From the NCBI RefSeq assembly GCF_021043395.1, contig NZ_JAJNKE010000019.1, positions 26,216 to 72,782 on the forward strand: a DNA stretch of 46,567 nt. The letters run 5' to 3'. Both the position numbers and the translations under genes were made by a program. Of this stretch, positions 27,720 through 35,742 are shown in pieces; the first letter of the stretch is position 1; each line of letters starts with the position of its first letter. The stretch comes from Clostridium guangxiense. GTDB taxonomy: Bacteria; Bacillota; Clostridia; Clostridiales; Clostridiaceae. The notes below the pieces were generated by a model. That model had not been told where the DNA came from. It did not search any database and saw nothing but the letters and a program-made list of their open reading frames with translations.

Positions 27720-27767
27720 ATGTAAAAACACTAGGTACTTTCAAGAGGCATCTAGTGTTTTTGCATT
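27720..27767. terminator. Terminator closing the helicase-methylase-YdbC operon
   Basis: AAAAACACTAG (27724-27734) pairs perfectly with CTAGTGTTTTT (27752-27762) and the pairing can be extended outward with AAATG/CATTT. Likely bidirectional, also serving the convergent small gene. Confidence 0.85.
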
Positions 27768-27817
27768 TATAAAGATTAATATTTTTTTAGAGTAAAGGTG
27801 CGTTTTTCTACTAATTG

Positions 27818-28078
27818 CTATAAGTTATCTTCAATCCAATCTTTTACAGATGATTGTTTTCTAATATTTGATGGCAATTCATCATGAATTAATTTTTCGA
27901 TTTTTTTGCCATTAGATGTTGAAGAAGCTATTTTATTAATCATATATAATACTTCATATCCTTCATGTCTATTAAATAATGTACTATCTGGCTCACCAGA
28001 AACTTTAGGATCATCATTTTCATAGGCTGTCCATGAATAGTCATCATAGACCATGTCTGATTTTTTGTATAAAGCCAT
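27818..28078 (-). CDS. Unknown 86-residue protein
   Basis: I do not recognise it. A good ribosome binding site (AAGGAGG on the minus strand) supports the start. It begins with an aromatic/acidic stretch (MVYDDYSWTAYENDDP), followed by a helical half (EGYEVLYMINKIASSTSNGKKIEKLI). No membrane segment or Cys. It is the only minus-strand gene between the RM operon and the polymerase gene and is transcribed away from the polymerase, as expected of a small phage regulator, though no DNA-binding motif is visible. Confidence 0.7.
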   Translation of the reverse strand: MALYKKSDMVYDDYSWTAYENDDPKVSGEPDSTLFNRHEGYEVLYMINKIASSTSNGKKIEKLIHDELPSNIRKQSSVKDWIEDNL

Positions 28079-28242
28079 TTAAAAAAACCTCCTTATTATT
28101 AGAATGTACCCTTACTGTAGTAAAAAACATCAACAACCATATTATAACATAATATATAATAATTTTAATAAGATGCAAATATATATAGTAAGTTTTAGCG
28201 TCAGATACAGCAGTATTTGGTGTTTTATTTTGTCTAAAAATA

Positions 28243-28271
28243 TTTAAATAGAAAGCATCAAGGAGTATAAT
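28243..28271 (+). promoter_or_regulatory. Candidate promoter for the polymerase gene
   Basis: TTTAAA (28243-28248), 17-base spacer, TATAAT (28266-28271), 69 bases upstream of the start. The -35 is poor, so activation or another promoter is possible. The 262-bp gap 28079-28340 shows nothing else that I can identify. Confidence 0.35.
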
Positions 28272-28340
28272 TTAATTATTGCGAAATTTTAGAAAAAACA
28301 ATTTTTATATAGATATACAACAGGATGGGGGTACAAGTAT

Positions 28341-31300
28341 ATGATTTCAAAACGACAATATCACATATGGCAGTATAAACTTGATGATATTTATGAAAAT
28401 GATGGAAAGCTTATGGTTAACTTTTCAGAAGAAGAAGCTATAAATACCAGTGAAACATTAATGCTATATATTTTAAATGAGAAAATAAGAGAGCGTAATT
28501 ATGATGACGCTATTGAATATAAAGCTGATGATAATGGTAATGAGATGAGGGTAAAGAAAAATTTTGCTCCAATAATTACTGTGGAAACAGGCAGAAGCAG
28601 AAAAAAAGAAACCAATGAAAAACTTCAAAGGCTTTTAAATGAAGGTTTCTATATTAATACTGAACCATTGGGACATTTTGTATTTTTAGATAATGTGCTT
28701 TCAGGTTCACAGAATAAAGAATGCAGGCAGATATTCATTTATGAAGACTACTATGAAAAACTTAAAGAATACATTTCTCTAGGAAAAGAGCCTGCTAAAT
28801 GTACAATTTCAAAGAATCTTACTAGAAATGCATTAACTACAACGGATGTTTATTTAGTTCCTACAGATATGAAAAAGCTGGGTATTTGCATTATTCCTGA
28901 TTGTGAAGTTCCTGTTTATGAAACTGTAAATATAATAAAGCCATATACTCGTACTCCAGAAGAAGAAAAGAAGTTTGAAGAATTGCAGCAGTGGATTGAG
29001 GAGCGGGATAATTATAATAAGGTTTTAAAGGAAGTAAAAGAAAGCATTAATTCTGATGAGTGTAAATTAGAAAAAGTAACAAAAGAAAATCGTCAAAAAT
29101 CAACATATAAAACTGTAAATCAGTGGAAGGATGAAGGCAGAAAAGTTAAAGTTGAAGAATTAGGAACTCCTAAAGCTAGGATTTATGTTGATAAGAGTGG
29201 AAAGTATTTTGCTCTATATATTGAGGAACAGACAGAAGAATTTGCTGAAGAAGAAACAACAGAAATACCTATTACAGAATGGTCTACAGGATTACAGCTT
29301 GTAACTGAAGAAAATCATGAATGCAAGGAAGTTGTATTTGATGGCATGGGGATTATTTCAAAGGAGCTTGGTGATGAATTTAAGAAGTTTCTTGAAGTTA
29401 ATTATCCTATTACAGGATATCAGTTAAGGATTCCAGCAGTTAAAGGATTTTTTCCAGTGGTGGATTTTCATTCATATTTTAAAAAGCATAACATTGAGTT
29501 TATTACTGATATGTGGGGACAGGAACATAAGGTCAGTGAGATTGACATTCTTACAACTGAGTCAACTTTTAAGGCTAAGTTAAATGTAATAGGTGTTAAG
29601 GATGATGGTTCTGAAAAGAAAGAATGGATGTTTAAAAGCATTGATGAATATAAAGATTTACTAATTAAATATGGTTATGATGTCATTGGTATTTCTAATT
29701 TTGCAAAGCCAGTGGAAGAGGAATTTAGACGTGCTACATATCAGCTATGGCTTGCTTTAGATGTAAGAAAACTGGACATGCTTGCATTAGGAAATATCCA
29801 AGGCGATATGATTCATAAGGTTTTAAGTATTTATAGAAAAGATGAAATTGAGTGGGAAGATATAAAGTATATTGAAACCTTTTTAAATTTAATCCAAAAA
29901 GAAAATGCTGAAAGTAACCTTGCAAAGCAATGTGCCGATGCCATTCATGCTCTTCGTTTAAATAAAAAAATGGTCTTTGATAGGAAGGTTATTCAGACTA
30001 TTAAAGATGTTATTAATAAAAAAATTGATGATATGTGTATGGGCAGATTTTATGTAAAAGGAAAATATCTTTATGTTACACAAGATATTCTTGCTTTTTT
30101 AAGATATGCAGGTGCTGATAATAGAGAGCTGTGGGAGTATTCAGGATTCCTTGGTAAAAGACAATTTTATTGTGGTGGAAAAATTATGGGAAGAAATTTG
30201 CTGGCAAGGAATCCTATAATGAGTTATTCGGAAATAACAAAGGCTGATTTTGTTGATTATACTGGTGAAGATTCAGAGTTTATCAAACATATGGACAACA
30301 TAGTTCAGATGCCACTTGGAACTGAACCAGATAGACTTTCAGGAAATGATAAAGATGGCGATGAAGTTCTAGTTTTATCTACAGATATTAATTTTAAAGA
30401 AACACATATAGAGTTTATGCAACACTATAATTTCATAGTAAGCAAAGAAGATAGTGATAATTATGGGAAAAATTTATTAGAAGTTATAAATGAAAAATTA
30501 CAAGTACATTTTAATAATAGATTTCCAGATAAAGATGTTGTAACTATTGAAGATTTTGTTGTTCCATCATTAGTTCAGGTAAATGATGAGGATAAGGCTA
30601 CAGCTCCGAGTAAAGAATGGAATAAAGGAAGTGTCGTTCAGTTTATTTTAGATTCAGAAGATAGAACAGGAGTTATTACTGATATAAATACTGCAATTGA
30701 AAATGTAGCTAATAATGAGGAGGACTTGCTTAAATATGCTTTGCCTATTGCAATTATGAAAGACCTTCAAGGTAAGATGATTGATGCTAGTAAGAGTGGA
30801 TTATTTGATCAGGTTGTTATTCCAAAGGTTATTAAATTAAAGTATAGAAAGAAACCGCAGTTTATGTATTTCAAGGATGGAAATGAATTTAATAAAGATT
30901 ACTCGACAATGTCAGCACTAGATTTTTTCTCGGCAAGAATGCAGAAATTTAAAGAATATGTAAATACGGTTATGAGAGAAAAAACGAATGCTAAAATAAG
31001 AGGACAACATTTTGAAAATATATACAACTATTTAATGAATCCAGAGCTTGATGGAGAAGTTGTGCAGAATATTATTGAAGGCTTAGATAAGGTTTATTCA
31101 GATTTTATAAAGGAAAATAGAACACTAGCTATATTAAAATCGCATATTAATCCTTACTCCAATGATGATAGATATAAAAGGGAACGTGAAATTGTAGACC
31201 AGAAATACAAGGTTTTGTATGAGAAAACAAAGAAAGCGGCAGAGGCTGTTTGTAACTGTCCATCACTTCTTGCGACAGCTGCTGTACGTATGACTTATAT

Positions 31301-31841
31301 AAATTCAAAATATAATAATCAAAATGATAATTATTCCTTCTGTTGGATTGTTGCTCCTGAAGGAATTCTTCAAAATATTAAAATGCATGAAGATAAAGAA
31401 AAAATATATGTGGTTAAAGCTAATAAAGGAGAAGAAGACGTTTTTGAATGGCTTGGAGAATATTATAAAACCAAGGTTTTTAATGGGGAGTATCCATTAA
31501 AGTTTGATGAGGAAAAGGATATGAGTATTTCCAAAGATTATTTAAGAAAAGAAGGAGAGGAGCTTTCAGATATTTGTGACCTTAAGATTACTATTATGGG
31601 AGTTGAAAAAGGAAAAGCAGAAGAAGTTTCAAAGGAGATGCTTGGAAAGCCTTATAAATTATTTGTTACTGAAAATAATTGGATTGGTATTGACGGAAAT
31701 ATGAGTATTAAGGAAAAAGAAACTTTATCTTCAGGAATAGATTTAAGAAAATATATTGGTCATGATATTATAGTAAAAGAAATTATTACAGCAAAGGATT
31801 CTCAAACTATAATAAAAGTAATTGCAGACGTAAAGGGATAG
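28341..31841 (+). CDS. QDE-1/YonO-type single-chain RNA polymerase (RdRP-like, double-psi beta-barrel)
   Basis: 1,166 residues. In the order found in eukaryotic RNA-dependent RNA polymerases it has FDGMGIIS (333-340; consensus DGxGxIS), YQLRIPAVKG (360-369, Lys368) followed by WGQEHKV (Lys397) in the place of the two barrel lysines, LLARNP (620-625; consensus RNPxxxxxDI), and NIVQMPLGTEPDRLSGNDKDGDEVLVLS with the metal triad Asp670, Asp672, Asp674 (consensus SGxDxDGDxYxV). This is the catalytic set of the QDE-1 superfamily, which in phages includes the SP-beta YonO and crAss-like phage RNA polymerases. N-terminal ~330 and C-terminal ~450 residues are unassigned. Whether the template is DNA (transcription), RNA, or primer synthesis cannot be told. 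Start ATG follows GATGGGGGT. The DUF5659-like and helicase genes follow on the same strand. Confidence 0.82.
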   Translation: MISKRQYHIWQYKLDDIYENDGKLMVNFSEEEAINTSETLMLYILNEKIRERNYDDAIEYKADDNGNEMRVKKNFAPIITVETGRSRKKETNEKLQRLLNEGFYINTEPLGHFVFLDNVLSGSQNKECRQIFIYEDYYEKLKEYISLGKEPAKCTISKNLTRNALTTTDVYLVPTDMKKLGICIIPDCEVPVYETVNIIKPYTRTPEEEKKFEELQQWIEERDNYNKVLKEVKESINSDECKLEKVTKENRQKSTYKTVNQWKDEGRKVKVEELGTPKARIYVDKSGKYFALYIEEQTEEFAEEETTEIPITEWSTGLQLVTEENHECKEVVFDGMGIISKELGDEFKKFLEVNYPITGYQLRIPAVKGFFPVVDFHSYFKKHNIEFITDMWGQEHKVSEIDILTTESTFKAKLNVIGVKDDGSEKKEWMFKSIDEYKDLLIKYGYDVIGISNFAKPVEEEFRRATYQLWLALDVRKLDMLALGNIQGDMIHKVLSIYRKDEIEWEDIKYIETFLNLIQKENAESNLAKQCADAIHALRLNKKMVFDRKVIQTIKDVINKKIDDMCMGRFYVKGKYLYVTQDILAFLRYAGADNRELWEYSGFLGKRQFYCGGKIMGRNLLARNPIMSYSEITKADFVDYTGEDSEFIKHMDNIVQMPLGTEPDRLSGNDKDGDEVLVLSTDINFKETHIEFMQHYNFIVSKEDSDNYGKNLLEVINEKLQVHFNNRFPDKDVVTIEDFVVPSLVQVNDEDKATAPSKEWNKGSVVQFILDSEDRTGVITDINTAIENVANNEEDLLKYALPIAIMKDLQGKMIDASKSGLFDQVVIPKVIKLKYRKKPQFMYFKDGNEFNKDYSTMSALDFFSARMQKFKEYVNTVMREKTNAKIRGQHFENIYNYLMNPELDGEVVQNIIEGLDKVYSDFIKENRTLAILKSHINPYSNDDRYKREREIVDQKYKVLYEKTKKAAEAVCNCPSLLATAAVRMTYINSKYNNQNDNYSFCWIVAPEGILQNIKMHEDKEKIYVVKANKGEEDVFEWLGEYYKTKVFNGEYPLKFDEEKDMSISKDYLRKEGEELSDICDLKITIMGVEKGKAEEVSKEMLGKPYKLFVTENNWIGIDGNMSIKEKETLSSGIDLRKYIGHDIIVKEIITAKDSQTIIKVIADVKG

Positions 31842-31843
31842 AC

Positions 31844-31860
31844 AGCCAGCGAAGCTGGCT
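31844..31860 (+). other. GCGAAGC mini-hairpin after the polymerase gene
   Basis: AGCCAGC-GAA-GCTGGCT, 7-bp stem with GAA loop, three bases after the polymerase stop. The core 11-mer CAGCGAAGCTG is repeated in the hairpin at 35621-35647. No T run follows, so it is not a standard terminator. Confidence 0.7.
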
Positions 31861-31925
31861 TAGGGTGGACAATGCAAGCTTATAATGTATTGTTACACAC
31901 TAAGATACAGGAGGTCATGAACAAT

Positions 31926-32111
31926 ATGAATAATGAAACAATTGTAATTACGCAGGAAAGAATGGCTGGTTGGCTTATGTTTAACAGATTCCATAAAGTA
32001 GATGAGAAGGCTGACTTGAAAGATTTAAATAGAAAAATTTTTATCTTTAAGGATTCTCCAAAACTGCGTGAGACTATGGTTAAATATAATCAATTTAAAG
32101 AATTGATTTAA
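31926..32111 (+). CDS. DUF5659-like small protein
   Basis: 61 residues from ATG 31926: ITQERMAGWLMFNRFHKVD, then LKDLNRKIFIFKDSPKLRETMVKYNQFK. The pattern (strand, AGxLMxxGF-like helix, then N-R-x-[IV]-F-x-F-x-[DN]-[ST]-P-x-L) recalls the DUF5659 domain of phage and plasmid proteins (from memory). AGGAGG at 31909-31914 is 11 bases upstream; an in-frame ATG at 31872 is possible but has a weaker site. It sits between the polymerase and helicase genes, with the helicase start 15 bases away, so it belongs to the module. Function unknown. Confidence 0.68.
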   Translation: MNNETIVITQERMAGWLMFNRFHKVDEKADLKDLNRKIFIFKDSPKLRETMVKYNQFKELI

Positions 32112-32126
32112 GACTGGAGGATCATA

Positions 32127-34322
32127 ATGGATGGGGAGCAAAACAAAAAAGTTATAATTGAAGATTTTGAATATAAACGTGAATACAAAAAGAAAACTTC
32201 TGCTGATGGTACAACATATATTGACGCTGGAGAATATACTCAATGGACAACTAAAATTGAAGTTTCAGTATTAAAACCTGATGAAATAGTTCATATGAAT
32301 AATGATATAGAAGGCTTTGCTAAGGATGTAAAAGATAAATTCAGAGGACTATTTGATGCCAGACATAATCCGATTACTGAAGGACAAATAAATTTTAGTT
32401 ATGATGCAACAGTAAGTATAATGGGAGAAGTTAAAAATCCTGATAAAATAACAATAATACCTGCAAAAGCTGGCTTTGGAAAATCAAGCTACATTTACTC
32501 TTTTCTGAGCACACTTTGCAAACATATTAAAATGGATGCATTAAGCAAGTTTTCTAAGCAAGGAGTCATAATTGTTACTGATAAAATAGATGTTTTGAGA
32601 CAGCTTGAAAAAGATATTTATAATGACATGAAATATTATCATGAGGGTAAGTATAAAACAAAATATACATATATACTTGAAGCATGGAATAAAAATTCTT
32701 TCAGAGATGAAATATGCAAAAATGAAGCTGCTGAAAAATATGAGTATGGTATGTGTAGTCCTATGGAATGTCCTTATTATAATAACTGTAAAATGAGCTA
32801 TCAGAAAAGAAGACAAGTGTATAGTCCAATTTTACTTATAACTAATGCTAGATTTAAACAGTATCAGGAAAGAATTGATGAATACAGAACTTGGATTGAT
32901 AAAGAAGGAAATAATCAAGAAAGAGACATTGTTATTATAGATGAAAAACCATCAATAATTGACAGCTATAAAATTGATACAAATTTATTTTCTTCATTAA
33001 AGAAAACTGTTGAAGAAATAAAATCAGATGACACAGAAATAAAGAGTGATAAGGAATTTTTATTAAAGGAATTGATAGATAATGAAAATGAAGTCTTAAG
33101 TCTGAGAAATACAATGACTGATTATAGAAATTGTATTTACTGCGGAACTAAAGAAAAAGTATTTACAGAGGAGTTCAATGAAAAATGGGAAAATCTTATT
33201 GGTTATAAAAACATTGACCTTTTGAACGCAATTGAAAAAATGTTTACGCAGGGGGCGTTGTGGTGCAATGCAGATATACCTTATTTTAAAACACTAGGGA
33301 TTAAGAATTTCAATTATACTGGGTTTAAAACATATATATTTGATGCTACAGCAGAATTAGATCCAGATTATGATGATGAGAGATTTCAATTTTTAAATAT
33401 TGCTGATTATAAAAACTATGAGAATGTTAAATTTCATATTTTTAGAGATAAAATGATGAATATGAGCAGAAGTGCTTTAGATTTAAAAAAGCATTATTGG
33501 AAAAATAAAGCTGTTGCTGAGTGGATAAACAAAAAATTCAATGAAAAAACCTATGTTGTAAGTTATAAGGCTAATGTAAAAGTTATTTCTCAGTATTTAA
33601 AAAATAAAGATACCCTTATATTTATTGATAAAGATGAAGAGAAACAGGTAATTCCTCATTTTGGAGATACAAAGGGAAGCAATGAATTTAAAGATGCTAA
33701 AAATATGGTTCAAATAGGTTGGAATAAGGCTCCTTCAGATGAATATTTAGCACAATGTTTAAGTAGAAATGCTAAGTATGAAAAGTTGTTTGAGCCGCAA
33801 GAAAATAAAGCTGCAAGAACAGCAGAGGTGCTTGAGAATGAGAATGGATATTTTAGAAAATATGATGAAGCCAATATTTATATGTGGCGTAAAATGGCAG
33901 TTGAATTTGAGCAAGAAGTATTTAGAACATGTGTAAGAGATTTTTCTGCTGATAATGCGGTTGATATTTATATATTTAAGCCTGATGGTAAAATATTAGA
34001 CCTCATAGTCCAAAGATTTAAAAAGTGCAAAATGAATAGTATTTATAGTGTACCAGAGGAATTCAATGAAGAAAAAATTCTTGGAAGGCAAAATGCTGAT
34101 GGCAATGATAATAAGATACAAGCATTTGTGAAATGGGTCAAAAATGAATGGACAGGCAGTAAAATAAGCATTAAGGATATAAAAGCTAAGTTTGAAATGA
34201 GTAATAAGTATTGGGAAAAAGTAAGTTCAAATCAAGTAGTAAAGGATATTAAAAAAAATCGTAATATAAAAGTTAAGAGAGAAGGTAAAGGTAGTAATCA
34301 AGTTAATTATTGGTATATTTAA
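32127..34322 (+). CDS. SF2-type helicase with XPD/DinG-like cysteine cluster
   Basis: 731 residues. Walker A PAKAGFGKSS (112-121), Walker B DIVIIDEKPS (Asp272, Glu273), and a C-terminal lobe including VVSYKANVKVISQYL and GWNKAPSDEYLAQCLSRN, where motif VI would lie. Between Walker A and B are four cysteines, C197, C210, C215 and C221 (within MCSPMECPYYNNCKM), the position where XPD and DinG helicases carry a 4Fe-4S domain. The last ~70 residues look like a winged-helix tail. It follows the polymerase and DUF5659-like genes and probably melts duplex for the polymerase or drives phage replication. The family assignment is inferred from motif order. Confidence 0.78.
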   Translation: MDGEQNKKVIIEDFEYKREYKKKTSADGTTYIDAGEYTQWTTKIEVSVLKPDEIVHMNNDIEGFAKDVKDKFRGLFDARHNPITEGQINFSYDATVSIMGEVKNPDKITIIPAKAGFGKSSYIYSFLSTLCKHIKMDALSKFSKQGVIIVTDKIDVLRQLEKDIYNDMKYYHEGKYKTKYTYILEAWNKNSFRDEICKNEAAEKYEYGMCSPMECPYYNNCKMSYQKRRQVYSPILLITNARFKQYQERIDEYRTWIDKEGNNQERDIVIIDEKPSIIDSYKIDTNLFSSLKKTVEEIKSDDTEIKSDKEFLLKELIDNENEVLSLRNTMTDYRNCIYCGTKEKVFTEEFNEKWENLIGYKNIDLLNAIEKMFTQGALWCNADIPYFKTLGIKNFNYTGFKTYIFDATAELDPDYDDERFQFLNIADYKNYENVKFHIFRDKMMNMSRSALDLKKHYWKNKAVAEWINKKFNEKTYVVSYKANVKVISQYLKNKDTLIFIDKDEEKQVIPHFGDTKGSNEFKDAKNMVQIGWNKAPSDEYLAQCLSRNAKYEKLFEPQENKAARTAEVLENENGYFRKYDEANIYMWRKMAVEFEQEVFRTCVRDFSADNAVDIYIFKPDGKILDLIVQRFKKCKMNSIYSVPEEFNEEKILGRQNADGNDNKIQAFVKWVKNEWTGSKISIKDIKAKFEMSNKYWEKVSSNQVVKDIKKNRNIKVKREGKGSNQVNYWYI

Positions 34323-34460
34323 TTTTATATGGTTTTAGACTCCCCCATAATCAGTATATATATTTATACATAATAGTAGGGGTTCTAAGGATATTAAGTA
34401 TATTATTGTAAAATAGTGCTGAATAATATTAGAATAAAAATAATAAAGTTAATTATACGT

Positions 34461-34555
34461 CAGGGGGGTTTGGGGGATGGACGTAGGCTTTGCAATTTGA
34501 GAAGCCCTCAAGGCTGAACAAACTGCAAAGGATGGTGATAAGTCCCCCAAGTAAG
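34461..34555 (+). ncRNA. Candidate structured RNA: nested hairpin upstream of the DUF3800 gene
   Basis: Three concentric pairings: TTGGGGGA (34470-34477) with TCCCCCAA (34543-34550); CTTTGCAATTTG (34488-34499) with CAAACTGCAAAG (34519-34530, one mismatch); and AGCC (34503-34506) with GGCT (34512-34515) around a 5-base loop. The interval is markedly more GC-rich than its surroundings. It could be a leader, an independent small RNA or a DNA site such as an origin. No T run follows, and no known riboswitch was recognised. A further partial pairing lies at about 34334-34398. Confidence 0.5.
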
Positions 34556-34589
34556 TAACAAACTAAATTTTGATAAGCAGGTGAATGGA

Positions 34590-35402
34590 GTGCAAAATAT
34601 ATACCATTTATATTTAGATGAAAGTGAAACTCATGACTTAGATTCAAATAAAAGTTGGATAAATAGAATTTTTTGTATAGCAGGTATTATAGTTAAGAAA
34701 GAAGATAATGAAGACATACTATCAAAAAAATTAAATCAAATTAAAGTAGATATTTGGGGAGACTTGCCTAATCCTACAGGATTAATTTTACATGAAAAGG
34801 ATATAAGATTTGCTCAAAATGGTTTTAATAAGTACAAGCTTAATGAAATAAGTAGTGAATATCACAGATTTAGAGCAAGACGATATTCAAAAATTTTATA
34901 TAAAGGTCTTGGTGATTTAATTAGTTCAGATAAAATAACTGTTATTGGAGGATGCATTGTATTAGATGAACTTATTAAATATTATAGTGAAGAGATATTA
35001 ACAGATCAATATCTAGTTGCTACACAGATTATTTTAGAAAATTTCTGTCATTTTCTACAAAAGAATAACGGAATAGGATATGTATTTTATGAATCAAGAG
35101 AAGAGCATCAAAATAAAGATATTAGAATGAGGTTTAACCAAATAAAAACCATGGGAACTATGTATATTAGTCCTTATGCAATGCAACGTAATTTAATTCA
35201 TATCGATTTCCCATCTAAGAGCGAAAATGTTGCAGGATTACAGGTCGCAGACTTTTTACCTAATAATATTGTTAGAAAGGTAAGTGGAGGGCTGTATAAT
35301 AAAAAAATGCATGAATTTAATTTATATCAGCCTATAAGAAAATCAAGATATGATGGAGGATTTAAATTATTTAATAGATTTGGAATTAAAATCATGCCTT
35401 AA
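34590..35402 (+). CDS. DUF3800-family protein
   Basis: About 270 residues. It starts with the family's YHLYLDESET strand (Asp and Glu of an RNase H-like fold) and has FCIAGIIVKKED, HEKDIRF and the C-terminal ENVAGLQVADFLPNNIVRK, matching the DUF3800 pattern of GLQxADxxA. These proteins occur in phages and mobile elements and are proposed RNase H-fold nucleases. GTG 34590 is favoured because AGGTG lies 6 bases upstream; a GTG three codons earlier is possible. The gene sits directly behind the structured intergenic interval. Confidence 0.82.
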   Translation: MQNIYHLYLDESETHDLDSNKSWINRIFCIAGIIVKKEDNEDILSKKLNQIKVDIWGDLPNPTGLILHEKDIRFAQNGFNKYKLNEISSEYHRFRARRYSKILYKGLGDLISSDKITVIGGCIVLDELIKYYSEEILTDQYLVATQIILENFCHFLQKNNGIGYVFYESREEHQNKDIRMRFNQIKTMGTMYISPYAMQRNLIHIDFPSKSENVAGLQVADFLPNNIVRKVSGGLYNKKMHEFNLYQPIRKSRYDGGFKLFNRFGIKIMP

Positions 35403-35490
35403 ATGCCTTAAATTTTAAAAATATTGTATAAAAGATATTTACAATACATATAATAAAATGTATAATAAAAATACGAGGGATTGAGGGGCA

Positions 35491-35568
35491 ATGTATGTCG
35501 ATACACATGATTTAGTTCATGAAAACCTAGAGTATAGAGATATATTTGAATGTTTTGAAGCCTACTAG
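35491..35568 (+). CDS. Possible leader peptide (25 aa)
   Basis: ATG 35491 after GAGGGG, stop TAG 35566-35568; product begins MYVDTHDLVHENLEY and ends FEAY. The frame is short and the evidence is only a ribosome binding site plus position before a hairpin, so it may be non-coding. Confidence 0.25.
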   Translation: MYVDTHDLVHENLEYRDIFECFEAY

Positions 35569-35620
35569 CTAACCCTTGTTTTTTATTATACGTTAATTTT
35601 AATGTTAATTGGTCATAATC

Positions 35621-35647
35621 CTCAACGTCAGCGAAGCTGACATTGAG
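35621..35647 (+). other. Second GCGAAGC hairpin, terminator-like
   Basis: CTCAACGTCAGC (35621-35632), GAA, GCTGACATTGAG (35636-35647), one mismatch in the 12-bp stem, followed by TGAAAAAA. Shares the 11-mer CAGCGAAGCTG with 31848-31858. Confidence 0.7.
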
Positions 35648-35742
35648 TGAAAAAAGCAAAAATATTAGTAATAAATTACAACTGTCTATTCAAATATGAG
35701 TAGGCAGTTTTTTTATGCCTAAAATTAAGGAGGAGTCACGTA

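Larger units (their letters stand above)
35403..35742. other. 340-bp intergenic region with structured elements
   Basis: No convincing full-length gene. It holds a possible 25-codon frame (35491-35568), a 12-bp hairpin with GAA loop at 35621-35647, and a T-rich stretch at 35707-35715 before the next gene. May be a leader or small-RNA locus. Confidence 0.4.

Noticed and set aside
28341-31841. Reverse transcriptase or DNA polymerase for the large protein
   Set aside because: No YxDD box or family A/B polymerase motifs were seen; the DKDGD context and upstream RNP and DGxGxIS motifs fit two-barrel RNA polymerases instead.
34461-34555. Retron non-coding RNA
   Set aside because: No reverse transcriptase gene is found nearby, so the structured interval was reported only as an RNA candidate.
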